Part shown: in pieces, positions 1 to 10,436 of the stretch
How positions within the stretch are numbered: position 1 is the first letter of the stretch
How the letters are laid out: the number at the start of each line of letters is the position of its first letter
Assembly (NCBI RefSeq): GCF_000281045.1
Contig: NW_008246107.1
Coordinates: 215,337 to 246,679, forward strand
From: Saprolegnia diclina VS20
Taxonomy: Eukaryota; Oomycota; Saprolegniomycetes; Saprolegniales; Saprolegniaceae
Direction of reading: 5' to 3'
Length of the DNA stretch: 31,343 nucleotides
Position numbers and translations under genes: made by a program
Notes under the pieces: generated by a model
Seen by the model: only the letters and a program-made list of their open reading frames with translations
What the model was told of the DNA's origin: nothing
Database searches by the model: none

Positions 1-138
1 ACGGAGACCTCATCGAGGGTTCTTCGAGGATGCTTGGACACCGAGTCGGGTACATGTATGTTGGAGGCCTGTAATGTTGAGTAGCGTCTACGCGAGCTGG
101 CTGATCCACTGAAACCGAATCCAAATCTGAATTAGAAT
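1..138. other. 3' flank of the TTLL12-like gene, nothing identified
   Basis: This short left edge lies beyond the stop codon of the minus-strand TTLL12-like gene. It may contain the 3' end of a neighbour that lies outside the window. The one frame open from the edge runs only about 27 codons before a stop and shows no recognisable motif, so no gene is called. Confidence 0.4.
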
Positions 139-2213
139 TTACAACTTGGTCGCGCCGTACACAGTCGCTTCGGGCTTGTTAAGGACGAGGACGTTGAGCA
201 AGTCGTTGAAAAACTTGGGAAAGTAGCGCGACGCGCGCGTGCAGTCGGGATGGAAGTTGCACTAACTCATCAATTAGTTGCAAGCGTATAGGGAGACAAA
301 ACCGAACCTCGAGGACGACCGGGTGAATGACTTCGTCGTGCCACTCGAGCATCACGTCGACTCCGTACAGCGCACGCGATTTGTTGGAGTGGCCCAGCCC
401 TAAACACTGTAAGCGACGAATGCTTCGACGTGCTCATGTACCCTGGGGCGCGGGGTGCGACGTGGCCGCCGCGAAGAGCGCCTTGATGGCGTTAAAGATG
501 TCGGCCTTGACGATCGCCCAGTCCTGGCTCGGGTACTCGCGCGCAAACTGGTCTTCGAATTCTTGGTTGTGCATGATCTCGACGCCGTAGTCGGTGTAGT
601 TCATGACGGTGAAGTGCTTTTGGAAGTCGTCAAAGTTGTCCATCGTGAATGGCTTGTTGGCGATACGCAGCCAGTAGACGCCGCTCACGTACAGCTCGAG
701 CGGCTGCGTGTTGACGACCATGACTGGTTTAGAGATAAGACCATCGAATGCAGAAGGGGCGAGGTTACCGAGGAAGCGGAAGTCGAACTTGCGCTCCTTG
801 ATCAAAAGCGGCTGCGTAATGTACTTGCACGCAACCTTGGGGCCTGTCTGCGCCAGCTTGGCGAGGTTGGCCGACGACGTCGCAATCGTCGTATCTACAG
901 CCGAATACGTCAGCATTTGCGTCGACGCAAATTAGCGGCGTACCGAGCGACCGCGCGAGGTTCCACGGCTTGCAGATCCACACATTGTCTTCGCCAGCAG
1001 CGTCGCGCCGGACGTACTCTTGCATGAGCTCGGGGAGTTCCGACTCCATGTTGTACGTCAGCGCCATGAACGGCGGCTGCTGGTTGTTGCACGCGCTACA
1101 AGGATCGGATAAGACTACACGTCTTTAGCTGGTGCGTACCGCTTGCACGTCTCGTAGAGGAGGTCCTTGCACGTGAGGACCTTCTCGTTCGGGAACTGGT
1201 TGAAGACCTTGACGTTCTCGTTGGCCTCGAGCGAGACGTAGTCCTTGATGTGGCGCGTCGGCCACACGACGTTGGCGTCGACTTCGTTGTCGACAAACAC
1301 AAAGTTCGGGTCGTCCAGAAACTCCTTCATGAGCTTGAGGTCCGTGCACACCTTGATCGGCAGCGCCCACGACGACGCCGGCGTCCGGACGCTCGCCGAC
1401 GCGCTCACGACCTCGTCGTCGCGCGTCGCCTGGGCGTCGTAGATGCTTGTCTGGCGAAGCTGGCGCGCCGCGCAGATGGCCGGGAGTTGCGCCACGTACT
1501 CTTCGCCGCTGGGGAAGAAGATGCCGGCGAGAAGCGCGATGCGGACGTCGTCGGTCGCCGCCGTCGCGTACGCAAGGGACGCAAAGTCGCCGGCCTCGAC
1601 ATCTTCGATCGGCCACAGGATCGAGAACGCGCACTGCGCCGGCGCGTAGTAGAAGGGCGCCATGCGAAAGGTGGGCGCGTCCGCGTGCTCGATCGCAGAC
1701 CCAAACTCGTCCATGATGTACCAGATTGTCGCGGCCTCTTCGGGGCGGAGGTGCCCGAGGCGGTACGAGTTGGCGTAGCGCCACATGGCCCGGAGCACGG
1801 CCGTCGCGCGGTCGTGGGTCGTCGCCGACTCGTCCACCGGCAGCTGCATGAGCGCCTCCATGCGCGGCAAGAGCGACGGCGCCGTCATGAGCGCCACGCG
1901 CGCCTGGTCGTTGTCCGTCGTGTACGTCCACGCATGGTCGATGAGGAAGACGGCATCGGCGTCCGCCGCGGCAATGTCCTGCAACGCCACCGCGTGCAAG
2001 TCGCCGTCTTCGTCGGCCGCGAGCTGAAAGTAGTTGCCAGCGTCAAAGATTTCGTTGCTACAGCGCGTATGAGACGCGTGTATATGAGAGAGAAGCAAAC
2101 CTGAGCTTCTGGAAGAGCGACGGCCAGAGGTGCTCGGGGATCGCAGCGCCGCGGAGCTGCGCCTCGTGGTGCGTCAAGAACATCGCAAACGCGTTCGCGC
2201 TCATCGTGGCCAT
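139..2213 (-). CDS. TTLL12: Tubulin--tyrosine ligase-like protein 12 (TTLL12) homologue, 7 exons
   Basis: Seven exons (2213-2101, 2057-1140, 1095-944, 894-769, 723-442, 399-308, 261-139) give 601 residues; human TTLL12 is about 644. The N-terminal half is the region called SET-like in TTLL12 and keeps its landmarks: FDAGNYFQL, WYIMDEFGSAIEHAD and FSILWPIED. The C-terminal half is the TTL-type ATP-grasp fold with WICKPWNLARSLD (about residues 382-395), KHFTVMNY, and LECNFHPDC near the end. TTLL12 proteins bind tubulin or histone tails and are generally regarded as lacking clear ligase activity; that is family knowledge, not visible here. Introns are 42-49 bases, and each join restores the TTLL12 alignment. 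The start ATG gives MATMSANAFAM and is followed by an HLWPSLFQKL stretch typical of the family N-terminus. It diverges from the Sec14-like gene across about 1 kb. Confidence 0.93.
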
Positions 2214-2932
2214 TGTGGATTCTGGGTCGAGTTGCCGTCAGGCGAGCGTCCGGATACCGTAATAAATGGCAGTCAACCCCTGATCGACATGCCCTCGGAT
2301 TGGAGGATATGCCATGCAAATCTTGAATGTGACCAATCAAATCGATGGAACTGCTTGCGAGCAGTACGCTGGAGTATGATTGGCTACATTTCCGGATTCT
2401 GTCCTGACCGTCTTGCTCGCAGATCTGCAAGCAAGCTTTGCCTCCTCGCAGAGCAGTCTTGCGAGCAAGGGCCTGAAATAGCCGCATAGGCTTTGTTGCA
2501 GACAGGCAAGACCTTAATGAATGCCCGTGTACCCAAGCCAGAGCGAATGCTCCGCCAGTCGTCACCTGTCGTTCAACTTTGTCAGTGGACGAAACCTCTC
2601 GGCGACGTTGATCGCCTCCTTACGAGTAAGGTCGGTACTGCATTCATTCTGCCCACGCATGCGCTCCGCCACCAATCGGACGACAGCTCATCTGCGTGTC
2701 GTAGACTCCGAGTGTGCAGCAAGTCGAAAGTTATGTTCCAATGGCCGGTCTTTGAACGACTGTTGTGGCCCTACTACTAGTATGCCGCGAAGCAGCGCGG
2801 CCGCATGAAAGTGAGCGTTGACGCCATGCGCAGGAGCCGGTAGAGACCGGCCGCGACCGGCCGCGCGGTTTGCGGTGGTAATGCTGGTCCCTGCCACTGT
2901 CGGCGTCACCGAATCTCTCACATTAGCTGCAT

Positions 2933-2955
2933 CTAGTACTTCTAGTACCTAGTAC
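2933..2955. repeat. Three copies of CTAGTAC
   Basis: The heptamer CTAGTAC occurs at 2933-2939, 2942-2948 and 2949-2955. CTAGTA or ACTAGT strings recur in several other gene-free stretches (near 2774, 5618, 9144, 19477, 20120, 21048 and 21388). Function unknown. Confidence 0.6.
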
Positions 2956-3235
2956 TCTGGGAATACCCATGCCAAGATCGATCCTTATTTCGCTGACGTT
3001 GACAGGGAGCTGCTAACGTCGTGGCAGCTTCAAGAAGGCAGCAGTCTGGTGGCGGTGCGGATTCTTTAAAACGAGGCGCGTTGCATACAAACATCCAGTC
3101 ATAAAAAGCGTTGCGCTCCACAGATTCCACGTGGACTCGACGTCATTTAACTGTTTTCATCGCCCATATCTTGCTTTTTGTATGCGTAATAAAACTTGTT
3201 CATTTTACGATACTCGTATCTCGCTGGGATGTAAC

Positions 3236-3252
3236 GATTTTTCATTTCCCGA
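3236..3252 (+). promoter_or_regulatory. Oomycete-type initiator (TCATTTCCC) of the Sec14-like gene
   Basis: A T-rich stretch runs into TCATTTCCC at 3242-3250, 19 bases before the ATG at 3269. The pattern fits the oomycete initiator consensus (TCATTYY). Transcription starting here would exclude the in-frame ATG near 3182, which is why 3269 was chosen as the start. Confidence 0.55.
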
Positions 3253-3268
3253 CAAGGTCCGCAGCAGC

Positions 3269-5489
3269 ATGAGCACGTCGGCGGCGTCGTCGCGACCGTC
3301 AAGCACCGCGACCAGCGCGGTCTCAAGCGCGCCGGTCCTCGTCCCGATCCCGCAGGGCGTCCTGCTCTACGGTCAGCAGCTGCGCCTCATGGCGGCGAGC
3401 TCGTATCACAGTGCGAGCGCGCCCACCGATGTCGGGCTCGGCGTCTACGAGAAGAAGGGAAAGCATGGCATCCTCAACTGCGTGCCACCGCTTGGGCCGT
3501 CGCAGGAACATCTCTTCAAGGAGGATGAGTACACGGTGCTGGACCCGAGCAAGACGCACAAGCTCGGGTCGCCCGTCCAGTTTGGCCACACACTCGTGCT
3601 CGTGAATCAGAACGACGAAGTCTGGAACAACAAGACGGGTGGCATCACGGGCTATGTTGGTCCACGCCCGCGCCAGACGCCCGGCGAGATGTTTGTGAGC
3701 TTCCATCCGAACCCCAAGGGCCCGCAATCGACGTCGCTCTTTGTGCACTTTGGGGACTCGATCGTCATTGACGTCGAGGACGCCAACCGCCACGTGCGCG
3801 CGTACAACAAGCGCCTCACCAACTTCAAGAAGCCGACGTCGTCGATTCTCGGCGGCTACATTTGCTGCGACGGCAAAGGTATATCGAACTGTGCCAAGAA
3901 CGTGTGGACTTATGTATTGCAGGCCACGACCTCCACTGCACGATCGCGCCGCCCAAGCTCCAAGTGAAGCAAGTGCGACTCAAGTCCAAGATTCTCTCGG
4001 GCTATCAGTTTGGGCAGCCGATTGACATTACGACCGAAGACAAGACAATCGAGGTGCGCTTTAGCCACGACAAGACGCTCCTCTTGACGCCCGAGCTTGT
4101 GCAAGACTTGGTCCGTGACAGCCAAAACTCGTCGGGCCCTCTCTACGTCCCGCTGACCAATGGCCCGGGTGGTGTCCAGCTCAGCTTGCAGGTCGCGCCG
4201 GACCCGTCGTCGCCTGCGTACCGCGCACCCGAACCGTCTGTGCCGATGACGCAGGCGCTGGCGCAAAAGCTCCAGGACACCCCGGTGCACAAGGTCTCGA
4301 TTCTTGTGGTCATTTCGTCCGTTGTACGTTGCTGCGCGAGCCTAACCCAAGCCTGACGTCTGCTACTTGTGTAGATCCTCGCGCTGCTCAAGCGCTCCGG
4401 CCTCGTGCACCAGTGGATCGCCGTCGCGCTCGCAGCCTGTATTTGGACCCCGGCGATGTTTCTCCTGCTTTCAGGCAACCAAGCAACGCCCAAGAAGCCA
4501 TCGTCGACGACGTCGGCGCAGGAATTGGCCGCGCCCGGTACGAAGAAGCTCGTGCTGCTGCAATACGTCTTCCGGCGTGACGCCGAGGGACCTGTGGCGC
4601 CTGCAGTTAACGTTGTCGCCAGCACCAAAGGCGAGTCACCGCCCGTGCCGAAGCGGTACATGAACGCTGTCAAGGGCGACCCCGCCGCGGCCCTCGGTAC
4701 GAACCCACGCCATTGAGAAGTGCGTCTGAGATGTTGCCTCTAGTGCGCTGGGAGGACACGCTCGCGTGGCGCAAGGAGGAGGGTGTCGACGGTATTCTCG
4801 ACGAGCCCATGCCGTTCTTCCGTCTCATCAAGCAAAACTACCCGCACTACTACCACAAGCGCGGCCTGCACAACGAACCTGTCTACTACGAGAAGCCGGG
4901 CAAGATCGACCTCAAGCTGCTTCGCGCCGAAGGTGTCACACTCGAGAACCTCATTCGCAACTACACGATGATCTCGGAGTTTCTCTGGCGCGTCGTCGAG
5001 AAGGACGACAACCAAAAGTGCATCACGGTCATCGACGTCGAAGGCATTGGCATGGCCGACTTTGGCGGCGAAGTCGTCGATTACATCCGGAAGGCGTCGT
5101 CGTTTACAGGTACTTGGATGTCGACACTCGATACATTGATACATACGATTGTAGGCAAACACTACCCGGAGCGCTGCGCGTACATCTTTGTAGTCAACGT
5201 GCCCATGTGGTTCAACATGATCTGGAAGGTCGTGCAGGGCATGATCGACGAGGTCACGCGCGAGAAGGTGACGATCGTCCGCGGCAAGAGCGCGATCTTC
5301 GAGGCGCTCGTCAAGCGCATTCCGGTCGAGAACATTCCGGTCGAGTACGGCGGCCAGAGCGAGGGCAAGTCGCCGGAAGAGGAAGTGCTCTTCAAGCTCA
5401 TGGACTTCAACAACCACGTCGACGGCGTCGAGAACCCGCTCGTTGGGGCGTACACGCGCAAGCCGTTTGTGGAGGCGCCGGCGTCCTAA
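3269..5489 (+). CDS. Membrane-anchored Sec14/CRAL-TRIO protein with unknown N-terminal domain, 5 exons
   Basis: Exons 3269-3878, 3923-4323, 4375-4696, 4744-5109 and 5155-5489 give 677 residues. Residues 1-320 form a beta-rich region (GILNCVPPLGPSQEHLFK, VQFGHTLVLVNQ, FGDSIVIDV) that I do not recognise. Two hydrophobic segments follow, a short one at about 328-342 and a clear membrane span at about 350-371. From about 430 comes a Sec14 module: the CRAL-TRIO N-terminal helix (DPAAALVRWEDTLAWRKEEG), then VIDVEGIGMADF, YPERCAYIFVVNVP and ENIPVEYGG. Sec14 proteins bind and exchange phosphatidylinositol and other lipids, so this one probably acts at a membrane facing the cytosol. The third intron ends CCTCTAG and restores the DTLAW helix exactly. 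The fourth intron is 45 bases, in frame and stop-free. The order of domains, with the membrane span in the middle, is unusual. Confidence 0.88.
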
Positions 5490-5873
5490 ACACCAAAGAT
5501 TATCAGAAACAGGAACGATAGTATATAATGCATGGCGACACATCCGTGGTCTTCTACGAATCGTCGCAACCGAGTGATTGCGCCTGTAGTCATCCGCCTC
5601 ACGTTCCAGCGGTTTGTAACTAGTATTTCATCAGCAGCAACGTCTAGTAAACCATAAAATGATGAACAACTTGGCCATATCTAGCGCGAACGAGTTGCGG
5701 ACGTCTGGCGATTTCCATATCTTTCCAATGGCGTGATGCCATTGGTGGATATAAAAATACTGATGTTGAATACAAATCGCTAGCTATTTAAAATACATCA
5801 AAAGTTGCGTCAACAGCAACCAGGAACGGTCCGTGGCGCCAGTCGCCGATTTCCAAGGTCGGGTCACAAGACG
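5490..5873. other. Intergenic region before the thioesterase gene
   Basis: No gene is visible. The stretch is AT-richer than its flanks and contains an 8-base inverted repeat, CCAATGGC/GCCATTGG (5725-5745), and a TATA-like TATAAAAATA just after it. It probably holds the 3' end of the Sec14-like transcript and the promoter of the thioesterase gene. Confidence 0.45.
5725..5745. promoter_or_regulatory. Inverted CCAAT repeat upstream of the thioesterase gene
   Basis: CCAATGGC at 5725-5732 and GCCATTGG at 5738-5745 form an 8-base inverted repeat around GTGAT. This puts two CCAAT boxes in opposite orientation about 130-150 bases before the ATG at 5874, with TATAAAAATA following. It could bind an NF-Y-type CCAAT factor; a simple hairpin cannot be excluded. 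Confidence 0.4.
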
Positions 5874-6604
5874 ATGGTGGGTCGCTCGCTCTGGAACATT
5901 GCGGCGGGCCTCTTCACGCGAGCGCTGACGCGGGACAAGGCGGCGCTGGCTGACGTCGCCATCACGCGCCGCCACGTGTGGAAGGCGCGCAGCGGGTTCC
6001 TCGACATCGACCTCAATTTGCACCTCAACAACTCGTCGTACCTGTACAACATGGAGCTCGCGCGCTGGCACATGACGGGGTACGCTTCACGTAGAGTTTC
6101 AAAGCTGACGCGTTGAGTAGGCTCAGCGGACTCCTCGGTCTCGCATTTCAGCGCCGCTGGATGTTTATCGTTGCGTCGCAGTCGATCCGGTACCGCCGGT
6201 CCATCGCGCCCTTTGCGCCGTACGAGATTCACACGCAAATGATCCACTGGGACGACAAGTGGAGCTACATCTCGCACCAGTTTGTGTGCCCCAAGACCGG
6301 CGCTCTGTACGCCGAAGGTACGAATCCGCGTGCGGTCGGGACGGCGATGAAACGTCCAAGCGTAGGGCTCACGCGCGCGATCTTCAAGCGCGGCAAGAAG
6401 ACGGTGAGCATGGCCGAAGCGGCCGAGGCCCTCGGCGTGACGCTGCCGGTCCTCGGTGACGAGCCTGCGATCGTCAAGGGCTTCGTGGCCTGGGAAGAAG
6501 CGACGAAGGAGAAGAACAGCCAATGGGACGCTGCTGCTCACGCGTCGCAGGCGCCGTTCTGGCAAGAGTCGGTCAACTTGCCGTCGGTTAACCAGCCCAA
6601 GTAA
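5874..6604 (+). CDS. THEM6-like / 4HBT_2 hotdog-fold thioesterase family protein
   Basis: Two exons (5874-6079 and 6121-6604, intron 41 bases) give 229 residues. The family signature spans about residues 44-66: DIDLNLHLNNSSYLYNMEL followed by ARWHMTG. It is followed by QSIRYRRSIAPF and IHWDDKWSYISHQF, as in THEM6 and bacterial acyl-CoA thioesterase-like proteins that carry the DxDxxxHxNN hotdog motif. The N-terminus (SLWNIAAGLFTRALTR) is hydrophobic, then basic, and could be a membrane or mitochondrial signal; this is not certain. The substrate cannot be read from the sequence, and catalysis has not been shown for many members of this family. The start is the first ATG of the open frame and sits about 130 bases after a CCAAT inverted repeat. 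Confidence 0.85.
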
Positions 6605-7156
6605 AGACGACCGCCAACATGACGTTGGTTAGACATAAACGGTTGTGCTTTGTGAGTTTTCAGCGTCCACAGGCTTTCACAGCTTTGGATCGATGGACGG
6701 TCATGCGGCAGCAAGGCGGCACGGTCGACTTTGCTATAGGACTCGTCGGAAATGAGCATTCGATGTGCTGCAGCGGCGAGCTCAGGTCGGTCGCACGACG
6801 CTACTTTGGTGAGATGATGGTCGACGACGTGGCATCGGTACAGTCAACGCTCGGTGCTCTGTTGCAGTCGTCGTCTGTGGTACTAACGTTAGCGATCCGC
6901 CATGACTGATGAGTTGGATGAGGAGCAGCCATGCATCGAGTTGTGCAGCTACGATTTAACGCTCCAGGGTTTGCTTGAGCTTTTCGGTTCGAACAACTTG
7001 ACACTGACACGAGTGCAACTCTGTCATCGTCACTGGAAAAAGGCCGACGTACTTGTAACCGGTTGGCGCCTCGATTCGGTTGTGAAGGCCGGTGATTGGC
7101 CCAAAAGATGAGATTATGGCCAATAAAACGCGAGGCGTTTGTATTTTCAAAACACG
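6605..7156. other. Intergenic region with the SSX2IP-like promoter and a doubtful small frame
   Basis: Most of this stretch shows nothing recognisable. A 69-codon ATG frame (6902-7111, plus) reads MTDELDEEQPCIELCSYDL at its start and ends 45 bases before the next gene's ATG. Its third codon positions are not C/G-biased like the neighbouring genes, so I do not call it a gene. Two CCAAT boxes sit at the right end. Confidence 0.4.
7094..7124 (+). promoter_or_regulatory. Paired CCAAT boxes before the SSX2IP-like gene
   Basis: GATTGG (a reverse CCAAT box) at 7094-7099 and CCAAT at 7120-7124 lie 33-63 bases before the ATG at 7157. They are probably part of the proximal promoter of the SSX2IP-like gene. 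Confidence 0.4.
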
Positions 7157-9235
7157 ATGGATCCGGACGGCGTGGTCACGACGACGTCGGGTCGGGGGTA
7201 CGTCATGGACTTTGGCGATGTCTTCCTGCAAACGCCCGCCGACGCCACGCCGACCGCCGGCGACGACCTCCATGGAAGCAGCGCGCCGGCGACAGCCATG
7301 ACAGCAGCGCCAACCGACGCGGTGCGATGGGGCGATACCAAGCCGTGGCAACTGCCCGAGTACAACTCCCTCGAGGACAACGCAGTGTACCTCAACCGGC
7401 AGATCGAGTTGCAGCACGTTGGCGTACGCGCGCTGCCGGTCCGCGCCCTGCGGTTCGCGACATCGTCGTCCGAAGACGAGGTTCGGCGGACCATGGACTG
7501 CATTCACTGGCTCCTGCAATCGCGCCGGGAAGAGGTCTTGCGCAACGACGAGCTCACCGAGCAGTTTGCCAGGCTCGAGAAAGACGTTGCGCGCAAGGCA
7601 AGCCAGCTGCAGATCGCCAACATCCACCTCGAGACCGAGCGCAAAGTACTTGCTCCATTTGACCATGTCGGAAATGTATGTGTCTGGATAGAGGAACGCA
7701 GACCTGGAGAACTTGCTTGCGGCGCGGGACGCAGCGATGGCCCGCGAGAAGCTGGCGCTGCAAGCCGACAAGCGCGCGCTCGAGAAAAAGTGCATCCAGT
7801 AGGCCGATGGAAGTGCCATTTCTAAATGACTCACGTGGAACAGGCTGCAGCACGTGGACTCGAACTACAAGGCGCAGCTCCGGAAGAGCGAAGTGCAGTA
7901 CGAACGCCTTCAGAAGCAGTACACGCAGCACCTCAATAAGGCGAGCTCCGAGAAGCGGGTACGAGGGCGGTGAATGGGTATATTTGCTGACAAATCTGTG
8001 TAGGGTATGGCACTGGGAAAGGAGCTCAACGGTCGCGCCGAGAGCTTGCGCTTGCGCAAGGACGCTCAGAAAAGGGCGCAGGGGGAGCACGCGATCGTCA
8101 ACAAGGTTCTGACCGGTCTTCACACGCTACTGGATGATGATGACACGGCGTCGTAGATGCTCAAGTCGTACGAGCAGCAGCACACGACGCTCGTGACCGA
8201 GAACGACACGCTGCGCCGACAACTGGTCAAGTTCCACAGCGAGCTCAAGCAGCTCACGACCGAGTTCAAGGCCACGACGCGCTGGCTTTCGAACCAGTAC
8301 ACCCTTTGTCAATGGCCACCTCTGATGTATTTCTATGTGCAGGCAAGGCATGCCCCAAGACGTCGAGACGCAGCTGCAGCTCGGCGACGAAAGCATTGCG
8401 ACCAACCTCTTTACGATGCCGATCCTCGCGTCGGGCAACAATGTGCTCGCGATGATCGAGGACCGGCTCGAGAGTCTTCGGACAAAGGCAAGAGGCCTCA
8501 TGACCTGAGAGCGATCTGAGTCGTTGGACGTAGATTGGGTGCCTCATGGAGCTCAAGCACGAGAAGCACGTGGCGACACTCGAGGCACAGCTGCGTGACG
8601 CGGTTCGGATCATTCAGGAGCAAGATCACTTGATTCACCTCGCGCTGGACGACGCATCGCCCAAGATGTCGAGCGGCGAGCCGCGACTCGAGCTCTCTCA
8701 ACTCGAAGATATGATGGAGTCGCTCTCGCACGAAAAGCAGGCGCTGGCCATCACAGCGGAGAACATGGAGTCGGAGCGCCACCTCTTTACACAACAAGCA
8801 GAAAAGCTCGACCACGACCGCTTGGCGTTCGAGGTAGCATTCTCTATCAGGGGATGATCGTGACGCCGAGTAGATGTTTCGGCAAGAGGTCTTCCTGGAC
8901 GAGACCGACGACCGCGTACGGCCAGACTCAAAAAAGCGCCACCGCCCGTCGTCGAGCAACGTGCCACCGTCGCCCGTGTCGCTGCTCGGTCTCCCGCTGC
9001 CACGTACGTTTGCCTTGAGCTTCGCTTTCGTGACAGGTGCGTAGCGACGCCCGAGACGACGCGTGTGCTTCGAGAGATCGGCTTTGACAAGCACGGTCAG
9101 CCCATGAGGTTGGTCATTACTCTTGTGCATAGTACTTATACCTCGACTAGTCCGATCGCGTCGCCGGTGGGAGCACCCACGAGTATGATGATGGAAGACA
9201 CAGACATGGGCCCGCTGGACGACCACAGCTTGTGA
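7157..9235 (+). CDS. SSX2IP: SSX2IP/ADIP-like coiled-coil protein, 10 exons
   Basis: Ten exons (7157-7645, 7692-7798, 7844-7958, 8004-8105, 8157-8296, 8343-8487, 8534-8833, 8874-9003, 9045-9108, 9151-9235) give 558 residues; human SSX2IP is about 614. The order fits the ADIP family: an N-terminal EYNSLEDNAVYLNRQIE segment, then EVRRTMDCIHWLLQSRREE, then long heptad-rich coils (LENLLAARDAAMAREKLAL, YERLQKQYTQHLNKASSEK), and a low-complexity Ser/Pro tail. SSX2IP/Msd1 proteins anchor microtubules at centrosomes and basal bodies, so a role at flagellar basal bodies of zoospores is a fair inference. Nine introns of 40-51 bases were placed. Eight are GT-AG; the sixth (8488-8533) has no usable GT and fits only as GC-AG. 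The join at 9045 uses the second of two nearby acceptors, because the first meets a stop at once. Confidence 0.82.
8488..8533 (+). other. GC-AG intron in the SSX2IP-like gene
   Basis: The preceding exon ends ACAAAG and the intron begins GCAAGAG, close to the known GC-donor consensus AG|GCAAGT. It ends GGACGTAG. Its 46 bases match its neighbours in length and the phase is 0 on both sides. No GT within reach gives an open join. Confidence 0.7.
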
Positions 9236-9502
9236 CCAAAACGCGCCAGCGAATATGAGTATCGTCGCCAGCGTCCAGCCAGCGACCAAGCCATCGAGTA
9301 GGATCCTCGGGTATAAATCCTGCCAACCATTTACCATTTCATCGTTTGACCGATCGATGAAGAGCAGTGGCGATCCGTGCAAAGCACTGGCTGCGACATG
9401 TGGAAACACTGTTTTGATTGCTGTGAGTATCAAGTTAAGTATACCATACAAAAAACTTGATGCTGGAAAGTGCTACAGTGGCAGTAGCATTACACGGCAG
9501 AG
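9236..9502 (+). other. Short intergenic region before the PX-domain gene
   Basis: No gene is seen. An inverted pair, ATCAAGTT (9429-9436) and AACTTGAT (9454-9461), lies about 45-70 bases before the ATG of the PX-domain gene and may be a promoter element or chance. Confidence 0.35.
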
Positions 9503-10399
9503 ATGGTCAAAGACACCAACATCTTCACCAAGGTGAGCGCCAAGATCATCAAGACCAAGGTGCCACCGCTCTTCTCGACGGGCCTCTCGACGACGTACGT
9601 GCTGCAGGTGCACAACGCGGCGACGGACCACAGCTTCCGCGTCGGGAAGACGTACACGGACTTTGTCGTCTTCCGCGACCAGCTCCTGCGCAACGGCGCG
9701 CACGAGTGCGACAACAGCGCGCTCTGCGGCGCCTTCCACAGCGACATGCACACGCACTTCCCGCCCAAGGTGCTCATGCACCGCCACGCCGACGTCGTGC
9801 ATCTGCGCGAGTGGAAGTTCCAGGACCTTCTCGACCTCGTCGTCCGCTTCATCAACGCGTCGCGCAGCAGCACGTGTGGGTACGCGCGCGAGGCCGTGCC
9901 CAATAGCCTCATCGTCTTCCTCTTTGACGGCGCCAAGATGGACAAGCGCAAGTTCTGGATCCCGCTCCAGCGCACGCACCGCGGCCGGCGCATTCCTCGA
10001 GCGGTCATTGAGGAAGCCATTCGAATTGCCCGCGACAACCAAAACGTGGACGATGACAATGAGGTCAACGAGCGTCATATGGGAAGCATCGACTCGATCC
10101 TCGAGAGCCACGGCAGCGTTGCGGTCGCAGTGTCCGTGCTCGACGCCGTAGGGTCCCCCGGCATCGCCCTCGATGTCGGGACACCGCCGCCCGGGGTTGC
10201 CAACCTGCATCACGCGGATAACAACGTCAGCCTCGACGACGACGACGACGATGCCATTGCGACGCCAACTGCAGTTGCTGGTCTTCTTCACTCGTTGCGG
10301 ACGACGCTAGCGGCCATCGACGATGCCAAGAACTTGGCTGCCCTCGAAGACCAGGTCCAGAGCCTCTTCCGCGACCGCCACACGCAACTGCATGTTTAA
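9503..10399 (+). CDS. PX (phox homology) domain protein, single exon
   Basis: An uninterrupted frame of 298 residues. An N-terminal PX domain spans about residues 12-120: YVLQVHNAATDHSF strands, the RVGKTYTDFVVFRDQL segment that corresponds to the PX R-R-Y-S-D-F helix, then HFPPK (86-89) as the proline loop, and DLLDLVVRFIN as the closing helix. The usual first arginine of the phosphoinositide pocket is not obvious (VGKTYTDF), so lipid choice cannot be predicted. PX domains bind phosphoinositides and direct proteins to endosomes. The C-terminal half is acidic, with a run of seven Asp near residue 245, and carries no named domain. The gene is convergent with the deubiquitinase gene; only 37 bases separate the two stop codons, so the transcripts probably overlap at their 3' ends. 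Confidence 0.85.
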   Translation: MVKDTNIFTKVSAKIIKTKVPPLFSTGLSTTYVLQVHNAATDHSFRVGKTYTDFVVFRDQLLRNGAHECDNSALCGAFHSDMHTHFPPKVLMHRHADVVHLREWKFQDLLDLVVRFINASRSSTCGYAREAVPNSLIVFLFDGAKMDKRKFWIPLQRTHRGRRIPRAVIEEAIRIARDNQNVDDDNEVNERHMGSIDSILESHGSVAVAVSVLDAVGSPGIALDVGTPPPGVANLHHADNNVSLDDDDDDAIATPTAVAGLLHSLRTTLAAIDDAKNLAALEDQVQSLFRDRHTQLHV

Positions 10400-10436
10400 A
10401 CAGATTTATAGCAGATTATCAAGAATAGCATTTGCT

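Larger units (their letters stand above)
2214..3268. other. Divergent intergenic region between TTLL12-like and Sec14-like genes
   Basis: About 1 kb separates two start codons facing apart, so promoters for both genes must lie here. I see CCAAT boxes in both orientations (near 2332 and 2378), a TCCGGA element at 2249, a 10-base tandem repeat (ACCGGCCGCG twice, 2846-2865) and three copies of CTAGTAC at 2933-2955. Open frames in the region have no coding-like composition or recognisable motif, so no gene is called. Confidence 0.5.

Noticed and set aside
1250-2104. 284-codon plus-strand frame over the TTLL12-like gene
   Set aside because: Arg/Val-rich composition typical of an antisense shadow; the minus strand matches TTLL12 across its full length.
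4713-5489. Sec14 part as a separate gene starting near 4731
   Set aside because: An intron at 4697-4743 ending CCTCTAG joins the frames in phase and restores the CRAL-TRIO N-terminal helix, so one gene is the simpler reading.
6902-7111. 69-codon plus-strand ATG frame before the SSX2IP-like gene
   Set aside because: It overlaps the CCAAT boxes of the next gene, lacks the local codon bias and has no known motif.
8498-9451. 317-codon open frame on the minus strand
   Set aside because: It lies opposite exons of the SSX2IP-like gene, where C/G-rich third positions keep the other strand open. Its residues show no motif and the plus-strand gene fits its family.
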